DNA of 64,000 nucleotides, taken from NCBI RefSeq assembly GCF_016093275.1, contig NZ_JAEDAK010000003.1:62001-126000 (forward strand), in the 5' to 3' direction. This DNA is from Inhella proteolytica (GTDB lineage Bacteria > Pseudomonadota > Gammaproteobacteria > Burkholderiales > Burkholderiaceae_C). Shown piece after piece: positions 20,942 to 29,758 of the stretch (its first letter is position 1; every line of letters begins with the position of its first letter). Position numbers and translations under genes: made by a program. The notes below the pieces were generated by a model that saw nothing but the letters and a program-made list of their open reading frames with translations, made no database searches and was not told where the DNA came from.

Positions 20942-20959
20942 GCCCCTGGCAACAGGGGC
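20942..20959 (+). promoter_or_regulatory. GNRA-capped hairpin in the rpsA leader
   Basis: GCCCCTG-GCAA-CAGGGGC forms a perfect 7-bp stem with a GCAA tetraloop inside the 175-nt gap before rpsA. Leader structures in rpsA mediate S1 autoregulation in E. coli. A similar role here is inference; the wider leader also contains CCGCCGTCTGCGG. Confidence 0.35.
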
Positions 20960-21054
20960 GGGCCGCAGGCTTCTTTACCTCCGGGCGGGGTTTCAAAACC
21001 TCACCCGTGTGACCTCTCCAGCCCCGCAGCAGCCCTGCGGACCCAGGAAAACCC

Positions 21055-22764
21055 ATGAACCAAACCCAAACTGCCGCCGCGGCTGAATCCTTTGCCGCGA
21101 TGTTCGAAGAGTCCCTGCAGCGCAGCAACATGCGCTCGGGCGAAGTCGTGTCCGCCGAAGTGGTGCGCATCGACTACAACTTCGTGGTGGTGAACGCCGG
21201 CCTCAAGAGCGAAGCCTATGTGCCGCTCGAAGAGTTCAAGAACGATCAAGGCGAGATCGAAGTCCAAGTTGGTGACTTCGTCTCGGTGGCCGTGGACGCC
21301 GTCGAAAACGGCTACGGCGACACCATCCTGAGCCGCGACAAGGCCAAGCGCCTGGCTTCCTGGCTGAGCCTGGAGACCGCACTGGAGTCCGGCGAGTTCG
21401 TCACCGGCACCGTCAGCGGCAAGGTCAAGGGTGGTCTGACCGTCATGGTCAACGGCATCCGCGCCTTCCTGCCGGGTTCGCTGATCGACACCCGTCCGGT
21501 CAAGGATCTGAGCCCGTTCGAGGGCAAGACCATGGAGTTCAAGGTCATCAAGCTGGACCGCAAGCGCAACAACGTCGTGTTGTCGCGTCGTGCCGTGGTC
21601 GAGGCTTCGATGGGCGAAGAGCGCGCCAAGCTGCTGGAAACCCTGTCCGAAGGCGCCATCGTGAACGGCGTGGTCAAGAACATCACCGAATACGGCGCGT
21701 TCGTTGACCTGGGTGGCATCGACGGCCTGCTGCACATCACCGACATGGCCTGGCGCCGTGTCCGTCACCCGAGCGAAGTGGTGACGGTCGGTCAGGAACT
21801 GACCGCCAAGGTGCTGAAGTTCGACGCCGAGAAGAACCGCGTCTCGCTGGGCATCAAGCAACTGGGTGACGACCCCTGGATGGGCGTGGCCCGCCGCTAC
21901 CCGAACAGCACCCGCCTGTTCGGCAAGGTCACCAACATCGCCGACTACGGCGCGTTCGTGGAAATCGAACCCGGCATCGAAGGCCTGGTGCACGTTTCCG
22001 AGATGGACTGGACCAACAAGAACGTCGCCCCGACCAAGGTCGTGACGCTCGGCCAGGAAGTCGAAGTCATGGTGCTGGAGATCGACGAAGACAAGCGTCG
22101 CATCTCGCTGGGCATGAAGCAGTGCCGCGCCAACCCGTGGGAAGAGTTCGCCGAGAACTTCAAGCGCGGCGACAAGGTCAAGGGTCCGATCAAGTCGATC
22201 ACCGACTTCGGCATCTTCATCGGCCTGGCCGCTGGCATCGATGGTCTGGTGCACCTGAGCGACCTGAGCTGGAACGAGACGGGCGAAGCTGCTGTGCGCA
22301 ACTTCAAGAAGGGCCAGGAAGTCGAGGCCGTGGTGCTGGCTGTGGACGTCGAGCGCGAGCGCATCTCGCTGGGCATCAAGCAGATGGACAGCGACCCGTT
22401 CACGAACTACACGGCCGTCAATGACCGTGGCGCCACCGTGACCGGCAAGGTGCAGACCGTGGATGCCCGCGGCGCTGAGATCCTGCTGGCCGACGACGTG
22501 ACCGGTTACCTGCCCGCCAGCGAGCTGAGCCGCGACCGCGTCGAAGACGCCCGCAACCTGCTGAAGGAAGGCGACGAAGTCACCGCCCTGATCATCAACG
22601 TCGACCGCAAGTCGCGTTCGATCAAGCTGTCGATCAAGGCCAAGGACGACGCCGACTCGCAAGAAGCCATGAAGGCCCTGTCGGCCACCAGCGAGCGCGA
22701 GAACGCCGGTACCACCAGCCTGGGCGCCCTGCTGCGCGCCAAGCTGGACAAGGGTGGCAACTGA
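21055..22764 (+). CDS. rpsA: 30S ribosomal protein S1
   Basis: RNA-binding ribosomal protein that recruits structured or leaderless mRNAs to the 30S subunit. The 569 residues contain six S1 OB-fold repeats, recognisable by recurring G-x-V-x-x-I-x-x-(Y/F)-G-x-F-(V/I) strings such as [40 protein letters not shown] and [34 protein letters not shown] motifs recur at the repeat ends. Position after cmk and before ihfB is conserved across proteobacteria. The gene uses a narrow set of preferred codons, consistent with high expression. Confidence 0.98.
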   Translation: MNQTQTAAAAESFAAMFEESLQRSNMRSGEVVSAEVVRIDYNFVVVNAGLKSEAYVPLEEFKNDQGEIEVQVGDFVSVAVDAVENGYGDTILSRDKAKRLASWLSLETALESGEFVTGTVSGKVKGGLTVMVNGIRAFLPGSLIDTRPVKDLSPFEGKTMEFKVIKLDRKRNNVVLSRRAVVEASMGEERAKLLETLSEGAIVNGVVKNITEYGAFVDLGGIDGLLHITDMAWRRVRHPSEVVTVGQELTAKVLKFDAEKNRVSLGIKQLGDDPWMGVARRYPNSTRLFGKVTNIADYGAFVEIEPGIEGLVHVSEMDWTNKNVAPTKVVTLGQEVEVMVLEIDEDKRRISLGMKQCRANPWEEFAENFKRGDKVKGPIKSITDFGIFIGLAAGIDGLVHLSDLSWNETGEAAVRNFKKGQEVEAVVLAVDVERERISLGIKQMDSDPFTNYTAVNDRGATVTGKVQTVDARGAEILLADDVTGYLPASELSRDRVEDARNLLKEGDEVTALIINVDRKSRSIKLSIKAKDDADSQEAMKALSATSERENAGTTSLGALLRAKLDKGGN

Positions 22765-22830
22765 GCATCAACAAGTCTGAGGACTTGACCTGAAGCAGCG
22801 TCCGCCTCGGCGGACGCCAGCTATCCTCTC

Positions 22831-22866
22831 GGGCCCGCGCCGACCCCCGTCGCGGGCCCTTTTTCT
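22831..22866 (+). terminator. Terminator between rpsA and ihfB
   Basis: A 9-bp GC stem GGGCCCGCG/CGCGGGCCC (22831-22859) is followed by TTTTTCTT. It ends 11 bp before the ihfB ATG and covers the place where its Shine-Dalgarno would be. A second 8-bp hairpin, GCGTCCGC/GCGGACGC, lies at 22798-22817. Confidence 0.75.
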
Positions 22867-22877
22867 TGTCTTCCGCC

Positions 22878-23192
22878 ATGACCCGCTCCGACCTCGTCAC
22901 GCTGCTGGCCGAACGCTTCCCGCAGATCACGCAAAAAGACACCGAGTTCGCGGTCAAGACCATCCTGGATGCGATGAGCGATGCCCTGGCCCGCGGCCAC
23001 CGCATCGAGATCCGCGGTTTTGGCAGTTTTTCCGTCTCGCGTCGCCCGCCGCGCATGGGTCGCAATCCGCGCACCGGCGAGCAGGTGCCCATCCCCGAGA
23101 AGCTGGTGCCGCACTTCAAGCCCGGCAAGGCGCTTCGCGAGGCCGTCGAAGCCCGCGGCGTGGACGGCCTGGACAGCATCAGCAAGGCCTGA
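22878..23192 (+). CDS. ihfB: Integration host factor subunit beta
   Basis: DNA-bending nucleoid protein acting as a heterodimer with IhfA. ATG at 22878 gives [19 protein letters not shown] and 104 residues; an in-frame TTG at 22866 adds only three residues and lies in the terminator tract. Signatures: [20 protein letters not shown] and RNPRTGEQV, the minor-groove arm, then [13 protein letters not shown]. Compared with the HU at 6146 it has the [10 protein letters not shown] start to the arm and a longer tail. The start lacks a visible RBS, so expression may depend on read-through from rpsA. Confidence 0.95.
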   Translation: MTRSDLVTLLAERFPQITQKDTEFAVKTILDAMSDALARGHRIEIRGFGSFSVSRRPPRMGRNPRTGEQVPIPEKLVPHFKPGKALREAVEARGVDGLDSISKA

Positions 23193-23196
23193 CCCC

Positions 23197-23487
23197 ATGC
23201 GTGCCCTGAAGTGGCTGCTGCGCGCCTTCCTGTTCTTCGCGCTGTTCGCGTTCTCGCTGAACAACCAGCAGACCGTGACCGTGCACTGGTTCTTCGGCTA
23301 CTTCTGGCAGACCCCTCTGATCTTCGTGGTGCTCGTCAGTCTGGCCGCCGGCATGGCACTGGGCGTGTTGGCCATGACGCCGGCCTGGTGGCGCCAACGC
23401 GCCCAGGCACGCCGTCAGCAGCTGGTGCGTGAGGCCCAGCTGAGCACCTTGCAAGAAGCCCCCCAGGGCGTGCGCGATGGACTTTGA
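23197..23487 (+). CDS. lapA: Lipopolysaccharide assembly protein A (LapA domain)
   Basis: Small inner-membrane protein of 96 residues with two predicted transmembrane helices (LLRAFLFFALFAFSL and LIFVVLVSLAAGMALGVLAM). Between them is the NNQQTVTVHWFFG segment typical of the LapA/DUF1049 family. A basic C-terminal tail follows. In E. coli LapA works with LapB to adjust LpxC turnover and LPS supply. The gene lies 4 bp after ihfB and its end overlaps lapB by 11 nt. Confidence 0.88.
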   Translation: MRALKWLLRAFLFFALFAFSLNNQQTVTVHWFFGYFWQTPLIFVVLVSLAAGMALGVLAMTPAWWRQRAQARRQQLVREAQLSTLQEAPQGVRDGL

Positions 23488-24619
23488 CCCCCGCTGGCTG
23501 CTGCTGATCCTGCCCGTCGCGTTCGCGCTGGGCTGGCTGGCCTCGCGCCTGGACCTGCGCCAGGCCAAGCGCGACCCGCGCGAAGCTCCGCAGGCCTACT
23601 TCAAGGGCCTGAACCTGCTGCTCAACGAGCAGCACGACAAGGCCATTGATGCCTTCATCGAAGCCGTGCAGCTCGATCCGGATACGGTGGATCTGCACTT
23701 CGCACTCGGCAGCCTGTTCCGCCGCCGCGGCGAGACCGAACGCGCCGTGCGCGTGCACCAGCACCTGCTGCACCGCGGCGACCTGCCCGAGCTTGAGCGC
23801 GCCCGCGCCCAGCATGCGCTGGCGCAGGACTTCTTCAAGGCCGGCCTGTTCGACCGCGCCGAGGCGGCCTATCTGGCGCTCAAGGGCACCGCCTTCGAAC
23901 CCGAGGCCGACCTGGCCCTGCTCTCGCTCTACGAGCGCTCGCATGATTGGGAGCGCGCCCAGGCTACCGCGGAGTGCCTGGAAGCGCGTGGCATCGGCTC
24001 CTTTGCCACCCAACGCGCGCATTACCTGTGCGAACAGGCCCTGCAGGCCGAGAGCGATGGCCAGCGCGAGCGCGCTTACCAGTTCCTGGCTCAGGCGCTG
24101 GCGCTCGCCCCCAAGCACCCGCGCGCCCTGCTGCTGCGCGGCCAGTGGCTGCTGCGCGATGGCGACGCCCATGCCGCGCTGACGCAGTTCGAGCAGCTGG
24201 TGCAGCTGGCCCCCGAAAGCTTCAACCTGGCCGCGGCCGACTACGCGCGCGCCGCCTACCAGGCCGGCCAGTCGCGCCGCGCGCTCAAGACCCTCGATGA
24301 GCGCTACGCCCAGGCTCCCGCGCTGGCCCTGGTGCTGGCCCAGAACCTCATTGAACCGGAGCACCAGCGCGAGCGCTTGGCCGAGCATCTGCGCCAGCAG
24401 CCCGGCTCGCTGGACGGTGCACGCCGCCTGCTGGCCCTGGTGAACGAGCTACCGGACGCAGTGGCGCCCCAGCTCAAAGCCGCACTGGATCGCGCCGCCA
24501 AACCGCGCACCCGGCACCGCTGCGCCGCCTGTGGCTTCGAATCCGGCCACTACTTCTGGCAATGCCCGGGCTGTCTCAGCTGGGACAGCTTCCCGCCCCG
24601 CCCCGTCGAAGAACTATGA
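23477..24619 (+). CDS. lapB: Lipopolysaccharide assembly protein B (TPR/rubredoxin-like)
   Basis: Membrane-anchored TPR protein that in E. coli presents LpxC to FtsH and thereby limits lipid A synthesis. One N-terminal transmembrane segment (WLLLILPVAFALGWLA) is followed by roughly nine TPR units (for example AIDAFIEAVQLDPDTVDLHF). It ends in a rubredoxin-type metal knuckle with two pairs of cysteines (CAACGF and CPGC). The length of 380 residues is typical. It leads directly by an ATGA overlap into LPS glycosyltransferase genes, fitting the role of the pair in LPS homeostasis. Confidence 0.93.
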   Translation: MDFDPRWLLLILPVAFALGWLASRLDLRQAKRDPREAPQAYFKGLNLLLNEQHDKAIDAFIEAVQLDPDTVDLHFALGSLFRRRGETERAVRVHQHLLHRGDLPELERARAQHALAQDFFKAGLFDRAEAAYLALKGTAFEPEADLALLSLYERSHDWERAQATAECLEARGIGSFATQRAHYLCEQALQAESDGQRERAYQFLAQALALAPKHPRALLLRGQWLLRDGDAHAALTQFEQLVQLAPESFNLAAADYARAAYQAGQSRRALKTLDERYAQAPALALVLAQNLIEPEHQRERLAEHLRQQPGSLDGARRLLALVNELPDAVAPQLKAALDRAAKPRTRHRCAACGFESGHYFWQCPGCLSWDSFPPRPVEEL

Positions 24620-25356
24620 ACGCCCCACGCCAAGACCGCTTCGTGATGTGCATGAAATGGGGCACGAAGTACGGCCCCGAGTACGTCAACCGCCTCTACG
24701 GCATGGTGGCACGGCACCTGAAGGGGCCGTTCCGCTTCGTCTGCCTGACCGACGACAGCCGCGGCGTGCGCCCCGAGGTGGAATGCTTTCCGCTGCCCGA
24801 GCTGGAGCAGCAAGCCAGCAAGCGCGACGGCGGCTGGCGCAAGCTCAACAGCTACCGCAAAGACCTCTACGGCCTGCAGGGCCAGGCCCTGTTCCTGGAT
24901 CTGGACGTGGTGATCGTTGACGACATCACGCCCTTCTTCGAGCAGCCCGGCGAGTTCCTCATCATCAAGGACTGGAAGCGCCCCTGGCGCGTGACCGGCA
25001 ACTCCTCCGTCTACCGCTTCACGCTCGGCGCCCACGCCGACATGCTGGACTACTTCGTCGCCAACCAGGCTGAAGTGCGCCGCAAGCACCGCAATGAGCA
25101 GGAGTTCCTCAGCCACTACCTGCACGCCCAGGGCAAGCTGAAGTACTGGGACAAGCGCTGGTGCGCCAGCTACAAGTACCACTGCATCCCGAACTTCCCG
25201 CTCAACTACTTCCGCCCGCCGCACATCCCGGCCGGCGCGCGCATCCTCATCTTCCACGGCGTGATGAACCCGCCCGATGCGCTGGAAGGCCGCAGCAACG
25301 GCAACTGGCGCCACGCCCAGCCGGCGCCCTGGATCGCGGAGCACTGGAAAGAGTGA
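24616..25356 (+). CDS. Putative glycosyltransferase (DxD type)
   Basis: Protein of 246 residues with no signal peptide or membrane segment. The ATG overlaps the lapB stop (ATGA). A metal/nucleotide-sugar DxD motif is present as FLDLDVVIVDD (Asp95, Asp97), preceded by FVCLTDDSRGV and followed by a C-terminal half rich in Trp, His and Tyr (YKYHCIPNFPLNYFRPP, IFHGVMNPPDAL). This layout resembles retaining GT-A transferases of GT8-like type. The position behind lapB and before more LPS genes suggests it adds a sugar to the LPS core; donor and acceptor cannot be told. Confidence 0.75.
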   Translation: MNAPRQDRFVMCMKWGTKYGPEYVNRLYGMVARHLKGPFRFVCLTDDSRGVRPEVECFPLPELEQQASKRDGGWRKLNSYRKDLYGLQGQALFLDLDVVIVDDITPFFEQPGEFLIIKDWKRPWRVTGNSSVYRFTLGAHADMLDYFVANQAEVRRKHRNEQEFLSHYLHAQGKLKYWDKRWCASYKYHCIPNFPLNYFRPPHIPAGARILIFHGVMNPPDALEGRSNGNWRHAQPAPWIAEHWKE

Positions 25357-26372
25357 TGCCAGCCCGCCCCTGGCTCAGCGTGCTGCTGCCGGTCTACAAC
25401 GTCGAGCCCTATCTGCGGGCCTGCGTCGAATCCCTGCTCGCGCAGCTGGATGAGGGCGCCGAGGTGCTGCTGTATGACGACGCCTCGACCGATGGCTCGG
25501 CCGCACTGCTGCGCCAGCTCGACCAGGAGCACCCGGGCCGGCTGCGCCTGCTGGGCGCGCCGCAGAACGGCGGCGTGAGCCTGGCGCGCAACCGCCTGCT
25601 CGACGCCGCCCGAGGCGAATGGATCTGGTTCATCGACGCTGACGACTTCCTGGAACCCGGCGCCCTGGCCAGCCTGCGCGAAGCCCTGCGCCAGCCGGGC
25701 GTGGACCTGGTGCTGTGCGACTTCCGCGACGTGCGTGCCAAGCCGCGCCTGCGCCACCGGCTGCGCGGCGAGCACCACAAGCGCACCCACACGATGCCGG
25801 CGCGCCAGCCCTGTCGTGATGCCTCGCTGATCCTGGCCGGCATGTTCCTCCAAGCGCACCTGCACCTCTGGACCAAGGTGGCGCGGCGCGAACTTTGGGA
25901 GGGCCTGCGCTTCCCGGTGGGCCATTGCTTCGAGGACATCGCCGTGCTGCCGGCCCTGCTGCTGCGTGCCCGCTGCGCGTACTACGTGCCCGAGGTGTGG
26001 ATCGGCTACCGTAAGCGGCCGGGCAGCATCCTGGCCAGCAACAGCTTGGCCAAGACCGACGACATGCTGGACGCGCTGAATGGCCTGGCGGCGCTGATCG
26101 ACGCCCAGCAGCCCCCGCTGAACCGGGAAGCCCGCCTGGCAGCCGCCCACTTCGTGGCCAAGACCTTCGTTATCGCCAGCCATTACGCCGCCCGCCAGCA
26201 GGACCGCAGCCGCCTGGTGCGCTACCTGGCGCAGTTCGAGCGGAACGCGCCCGTGCCGGCGCCCGAGCTGCTGCGCTTTTATGTGGCGCGGGGCTGGTGG
26301 TGGCGCGCGCTGCGCCTGCGCCACTGGCTTCGTCAAGCCCGCCTTGCCGCGGGCACGCTCTCCCATGCCTGA
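25356..26372 (+). CDS. Family 2 glycosyltransferase
   Basis: Cytoplasmic GT-A glycosyltransferase, 338 residues. Canonical N-terminus LSVLLPVYNVEPYLRACVESLL, then YDDASTDGSAALLRQL, SLARNRLLDAARGEWIWFIDADDFL with the metal-binding DADD, and the probable catalytic base region FEDIAVLPALLLRA. The ATG shares one base with the previous stop (TGATG). It is part of the coupled lapB to msbA block, so it probably extends the LPS core oligosaccharide. Confidence 0.9.
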   Translation: MPARPWLSVLLPVYNVEPYLRACVESLLAQLDEGAEVLLYDDASTDGSAALLRQLDQEHPGRLRLLGAPQNGGVSLARNRLLDAARGEWIWFIDADDFLEPGALASLREALRQPGVDLVLCDFRDVRAKPRLRHRLRGEHHKRTHTMPARQPCRDASLILAGMFLQAHLHLWTKVARRELWEGLRFPVGHCFEDIAVLPALLLRARCAYYVPEVWIGYRKRPGSILASNSLAKTDDMLDALNGLAALIDAQQPPLNREARLAAAHFVAKTFVIASHYAARQQDRSRLVRYLAQFERNAPVPAPELLRFYVARGWWWRALRLRHWLRQARLAAGTLSHA

Positions 26373-27243
26373 CCGCATCCTGACCCTGAGCGGTGGCGAC
26401 TGGGCCCGACTGCCCGGCGCCGCCGCATCCGCCGAGCTCATCACCGCCCTGGAGGACGGCAAGGTGCTGTTCTTTCCGGACCTGCGCTTTGACCTGCGCG
26501 ACACGGAGCGGCGCTTCCTGGACCCGGCGGTGCGCAATCCGAAGTCGCGCAACATCAGCCTGCGCGCCGACGGCAAGCTGTCCGGCGCCCTGGGCAGCGA
26601 GGCCGACCAGGCCGAGCTGGCCGCCCTGCTGGCACGTTTTCGCGCCCAGGCCTGCAGCCTGATCGACGCCCTGGCGCCGCAGTACAAGCCGTACTTGCGC
26701 CTGGCGCCCACCAGCTACCGGCCCAGCCAGGTCGAGTCGCGTGCGCAGTCCTGGCGCGCCGACGACCGCCGTCTGCATGTCGACGCCTTTCCCTCGCGCC
26801 CGAATTACGGAGAACGCATCCTGCGCGTGTTCACCAATGTGAATCCGCAGGGCCAACCGCGCGTGTGGCGCGTGGGCGAAGGCTTCGAGGCCATCGCCCG
26901 CCAGTTCGTGCCACGCGCCAGGCCCTACCGCCCCTGGCAGGCCAGGGCGCTGCAGCTGCTCAAGGTCACGAAGAGTTACCGCAGCGAGTACGACCACCTG
27001 ATGCTGCAGCTGCACGACGGCATGAAGGGCGACGCCGACTACCAGGCGAACTGCCCGCAGCAGACCCAGCCCTTCCCGGCCGGCTCGACCTGGGTCTGCT
27101 ACTCCGACCAGACCTCGCATGCCGTGATGGCCGGCCAGTACATGCTGGAGCAGACCCTGCACCTGCCCGCCGCCCGACAGGTGAACCCGCAGGCCAGCCC
27201 GCTGGCCATCCTGCAACGCGTCACCGGCCGTCCCTTGGTATGA
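26365..27243 (+). CDS. kdoO: Kdo 3-hydroxylase (KdoO family)
   Basis: Fe(II)/2-oxoglutarate-dependent dioxygenase of the Kdo hydroxylase family, which in Burkholderia and Yersinia converts Kdo in the LPS inner core to D-glycero-D-talo-octulosonic acid (Ko). The 292 residues contain the HxD iron motif in LHVDAFPSRPNYGERILRV (His138, Asp140) and a distal His at about 252 (SDQTSHAVMAGQYML). A probable 2-oxoglutarate-binding Arg occurs in RILRVF. The ATG overlaps the glycosyltransferase stop by 8 nt, and a GT25 gene follows by ATGA. This suggests an Ko-containing, acid-stable core in this organism. Confidence 0.9.
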   Translation: MPDRILTLSGGDWARLPGAAASAELITALEDGKVLFFPDLRFDLRDTERRFLDPAVRNPKSRNISLRADGKLSGALGSEADQAELAALLARFRAQACSLIDALAPQYKPYLRLAPTSYRPSQVESRAQSWRADDRRLHVDAFPSRPNYGERILRVFTNVNPQGQPRVWRVGEGFEAIARQFVPRARPYRPWQARALQLLKVTKSYRSEYDHLMLQLHDGMKGDADYQANCPQQTQPFPAGSTWVCYSDQTSHAVMAGQYMLEQTLHLPAARQVNPQASPLAILQRVTGRPLV

Positions 27244-28013
27244 GTGAACCCGCCAAGACCCGCACGCACACCTGGGTCATCAACCTCGATCGCTCGCCCG
27301 ATCGCCTGGCCAGCATCTCGGCCCAGCTCGACGGCCTGGGCCTGGCCTGGACGCGCCAGCGCGCCGTGGACGCGCGTGCCTTCACGCCCGAGCAGCAGGC
27401 CTTGCTGGATGTGCCGGCCTACCACCGCAAGCATGGCAAGCAGCCGGTGCCGGGCGAACTGGGCTGCTACCTCTCGCATGTCGATGTGATGCGCGCCTTT
27501 CTGGCCAGCGACAAGGAGTTCGCGCTGATCCTCGAAGACGATGTGCAGCTCGGTGCCGAACTGCCGGCCGTCATCAAAGCCCTGGAGCAGCACCCCGGGC
27601 GCTGGGATCTGGTCAAGCTCTCGGCCGTGCATTCGGGCACGCCGCAGTGCTACCTGCAGCTCACGCCCAAGACCCAGCTGGCCGTGATGCTCTCGCGCTG
27701 CACCGGCTCCAGCGCCTACCTGCTGAACCGCCGCGGCGCCGAGCGTTTCCTGGCTGGCCTGCTGCCCATGCAACTGCCCTACGACCATGTGTTCGACCAG
27801 GGCTGGGTGTTCGACCTGAAGATCCGCCTGGCCGTGCCGCCGCCCTGCGGGCACGACCAGGAAGTGGCTACCACCATCGTCATGCCGGCCAAGCGCAAGT
27901 TCCACTGGACACGCCGCCTGCCGGCCTTTGCCTACCGCGCCGGCAACGAGCTGCGCCGCCTGCTGTATGGCCTCCGCGAAACGGTGCGCGAGCGCCGCCA
28001 GGGCGCGGCATGA
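27240..28013 (+). CDS. Family 25 glycosyltransferase (LPS biosynthesis)
   Basis: GT25 enzymes transfer galactose or related sugars to LPS/LOS. The 257-residue protein starts with the family pattern WVINLDRSPDRLASISAQL, then GELGCYLSHVDVMRAFLAS, the acidic EDDVQLGAELPAVI and SSAYLLNRRGAERFLAGL, and has PYDHVFDQGWVF near the end. A basic tail follows. ATGA overlap with kdoO, and its stop overlaps the start of the ABC exporter. Confidence 0.88.
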   Translation: MSEPAKTRTHTWVINLDRSPDRLASISAQLDGLGLAWTRQRAVDARAFTPEQQALLDVPAYHRKHGKQPVPGELGCYLSHVDVMRAFLASDKEFALILEDDVQLGAELPAVIKALEQHPGRWDLVKLSAVHSGTPQCYLQLTPKTQLAVMLSRCTGSSAYLLNRRGAERFLAGLLPMQLPYDHVFDQGWVFDLKIRLAVPPPCGHDQEVATTIVMPAKRKFHWTRRLPAFAYRAGNELRRLLYGLRETVRERRQGAA

Positions 28014-29758
28014 GTGGCCCGCCCCCGGCCCGCGACGAACTCAAGCCTACTGCGCGCCGGCTCTGGACCTTCTTCAAGCCGCACCGCCGCGGCTTGCTCG
28101 CGGCCTTTCTGGCCTATCTGGGCGCGGCGGCCACTGAACCCTTGATCCCGCACCTGCTGAACCTGGTGCTGGACCAGGGCTTTGCCGCCACCGCCAGCTT
28201 CCCGCTCTGGATGGTGCCGGCGGTGCTGATCAGCCTGTTCGCGCTGCGCGGCCTGTTTGGCTTCCTGGGCCAGTACCTGCTGCACTGGACCATCGGCCGC
28301 ACCGTGCTCGACCTGCGCCGCGCGCTGATGGACGCGCTGCTGCGTGCCGATGCGCGCGCCTTCACGCAGATGCCGGGCGGCGCGGCGGTCACCAAGGTGG
28401 TGGCCGACCCCCAGCAGGCCGTCAGCCTGCTGGCGCTTTCGGCCGTGGTGCTGCTGCGCGATGGCCTGCCCGCCATCGCCCTGCTCGGCTACCTGCTCTA
28501 CACCAACTGGCAACTCACGCTGCTGACCCTGGCCACCCTGCCCGCCCTGGCGCTGGTGCTGCGCAAGGTCAACCGGCGCGTGCGCAAGGTCGGCTCGGTG
28601 GCCTATGACGCGCAGATCCAGCTCTCCGGCGTGGTGGACGACGTGGCGCGCGCCTGGCGCCTGGTGCGCAGCTTCAACGCCGAGCCGCACGAGCGCGCCC
28701 GCTTTGCCGAGACCGCCGGCCATCTGCGCCGCCAGACGCTGAAGCAGGCGGCGGCGAACGCGATGTCGCAGCCGCTCTCACAGCTGATCAGCGCGGCCGG
28801 GCTCTCGCTCATCGTCGCGCTGGCGCTCTACCAAGGTCGCCAGACCGGCGTGACGCCGGGCGAGTTCGCTGCCTTCGTCACCGCCCTGCTCGGCCTGATG
28901 AGCCGAGCCCGCCACCTCACCGATGTGGCGCAGCCCATCACCAACGGCCTGATCGTGGCGCGCGGCAGCATGGAGTTGCTGGACACGCCGGCCGAGCAGG
29001 ACCCGGGCCGCGGCGAACTCCCCGAACCGGTGCGTGGCGAGATCCTCCTGCAGGACCTGCGCCTGAGCTACCCCGGCGGCGCCGGCCCGGCGCTGGACGG
29101 CCTGAGCCTCCAGGTGCAGGCCGGCCAGACCGTGGCTCTGGTGGGCCCCTCGGGCGCAGGCAAAAGCAGCGTCATCCACCTGCTGCAAGGCCTGGCCCAG
29201 CCGGATGCCGGCAGCATCCTGATCGACGGCGTGGACAGCCGCACGCTCAGCCTGGCCGCGCTGCGCCGGCAGTTCGCCGTCGTCAGCCAGGACATCGTGC
29301 TGTTCGACGACAGCCTGCTGGCTAACGTCTGCTACGCGCAGGTGCCGGATCCGGCCAGGGCCGAGGCCGCGCTGCGCGACGCCGCGCTGTGGGACTTCGT
29401 GCAGACCCTGCCCGAGGGCCTGCAGACGCGCATCGGCGCCAACGGCAGCACGCTCAGCGGCGGTCAGCGCCAGCGCTTGGCGATTGCGCGCGCGCTCTAC
29501 CGGGATGCGCCGATCTGGATCTTCGACGAGGCCACCTCGGCCCTGGACACCGAGAGCGAACGCGCGGTGCAGGAAGCCCTGGCGCGCCACCAGGGGCACA
29601 AGACCTTGATCTTGATCGCGCACCGGCTCTCCACCGTGCGCCATGCCGACCGCATCTTCGTGCTGCAGGCCGGCCGCGTGGTGGAAGCCGGCACGCATGC
29701 CGAGCTGCTGGCCCTGGGCGGCAGCTACGCCGCCCTGGTCAGCCTGGCGGCGGAATGA
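28010..29758 (+). CDS. msbA: MsbA-type lipid A/LPS ABC exporter
   Basis: Half-transporter, 582 residues, with an N-terminal six-helix membrane domain and a C-terminal ATPase. Walker A is GPSGAGKSSV, the Q-loop VVSQDIVLFDDSL, the signature LSGGQRQRLAIARAL, Walker B IWIFDEATSALD, and the H-switch IAHRLSTVRHAD. As the last gene of the LPS block it is best read as MsbA, flipping core-lipid A across the inner membrane; other lipid exporters of the same family are not excluded. Its 3' end overlaps the convergent patatin gene by 20 nt. Confidence 0.88.
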   Translation: MSGPPPARDELKPTARRLWTFFKPHRRGLLAAFLAYLGAAATEPLIPHLLNLVLDQGFAATASFPLWMVPAVLISLFALRGLFGFLGQYLLHWTIGRTVLDLRRALMDALLRADARAFTQMPGGAAVTKVVADPQQAVSLLALSAVVLLRDGLPAIALLGYLLYTNWQLTLLTLATLPALALVLRKVNRRVRKVGSVAYDAQIQLSGVVDDVARAWRLVRSFNAEPHERARFAETAGHLRRQTLKQAAANAMSQPLSQLISAAGLSLIVALALYQGRQTGVTPGEFAAFVTALLGLMSRARHLTDVAQPITNGLIVARGSMELLDTPAEQDPGRGELPEPVRGEILLQDLRLSYPGGAGPALDGLSLQVQAGQTVALVGPSGAGKSSVIHLLQGLAQPDAGSILIDGVDSRTLSLAALRRQFAVVSQDIVLFDDSLLANVCYAQVPDPARAEAALRDAALWDFVQTLPEGLQTRIGANGSTLSGGQRQRLAIARALYRDAPIWIFDEATSALDTESERAVQEALARHQGHKTLILIAHRLSTVRHADRIFVLQAGRVVEAGTHAELLALGGSYAALVSLAAE

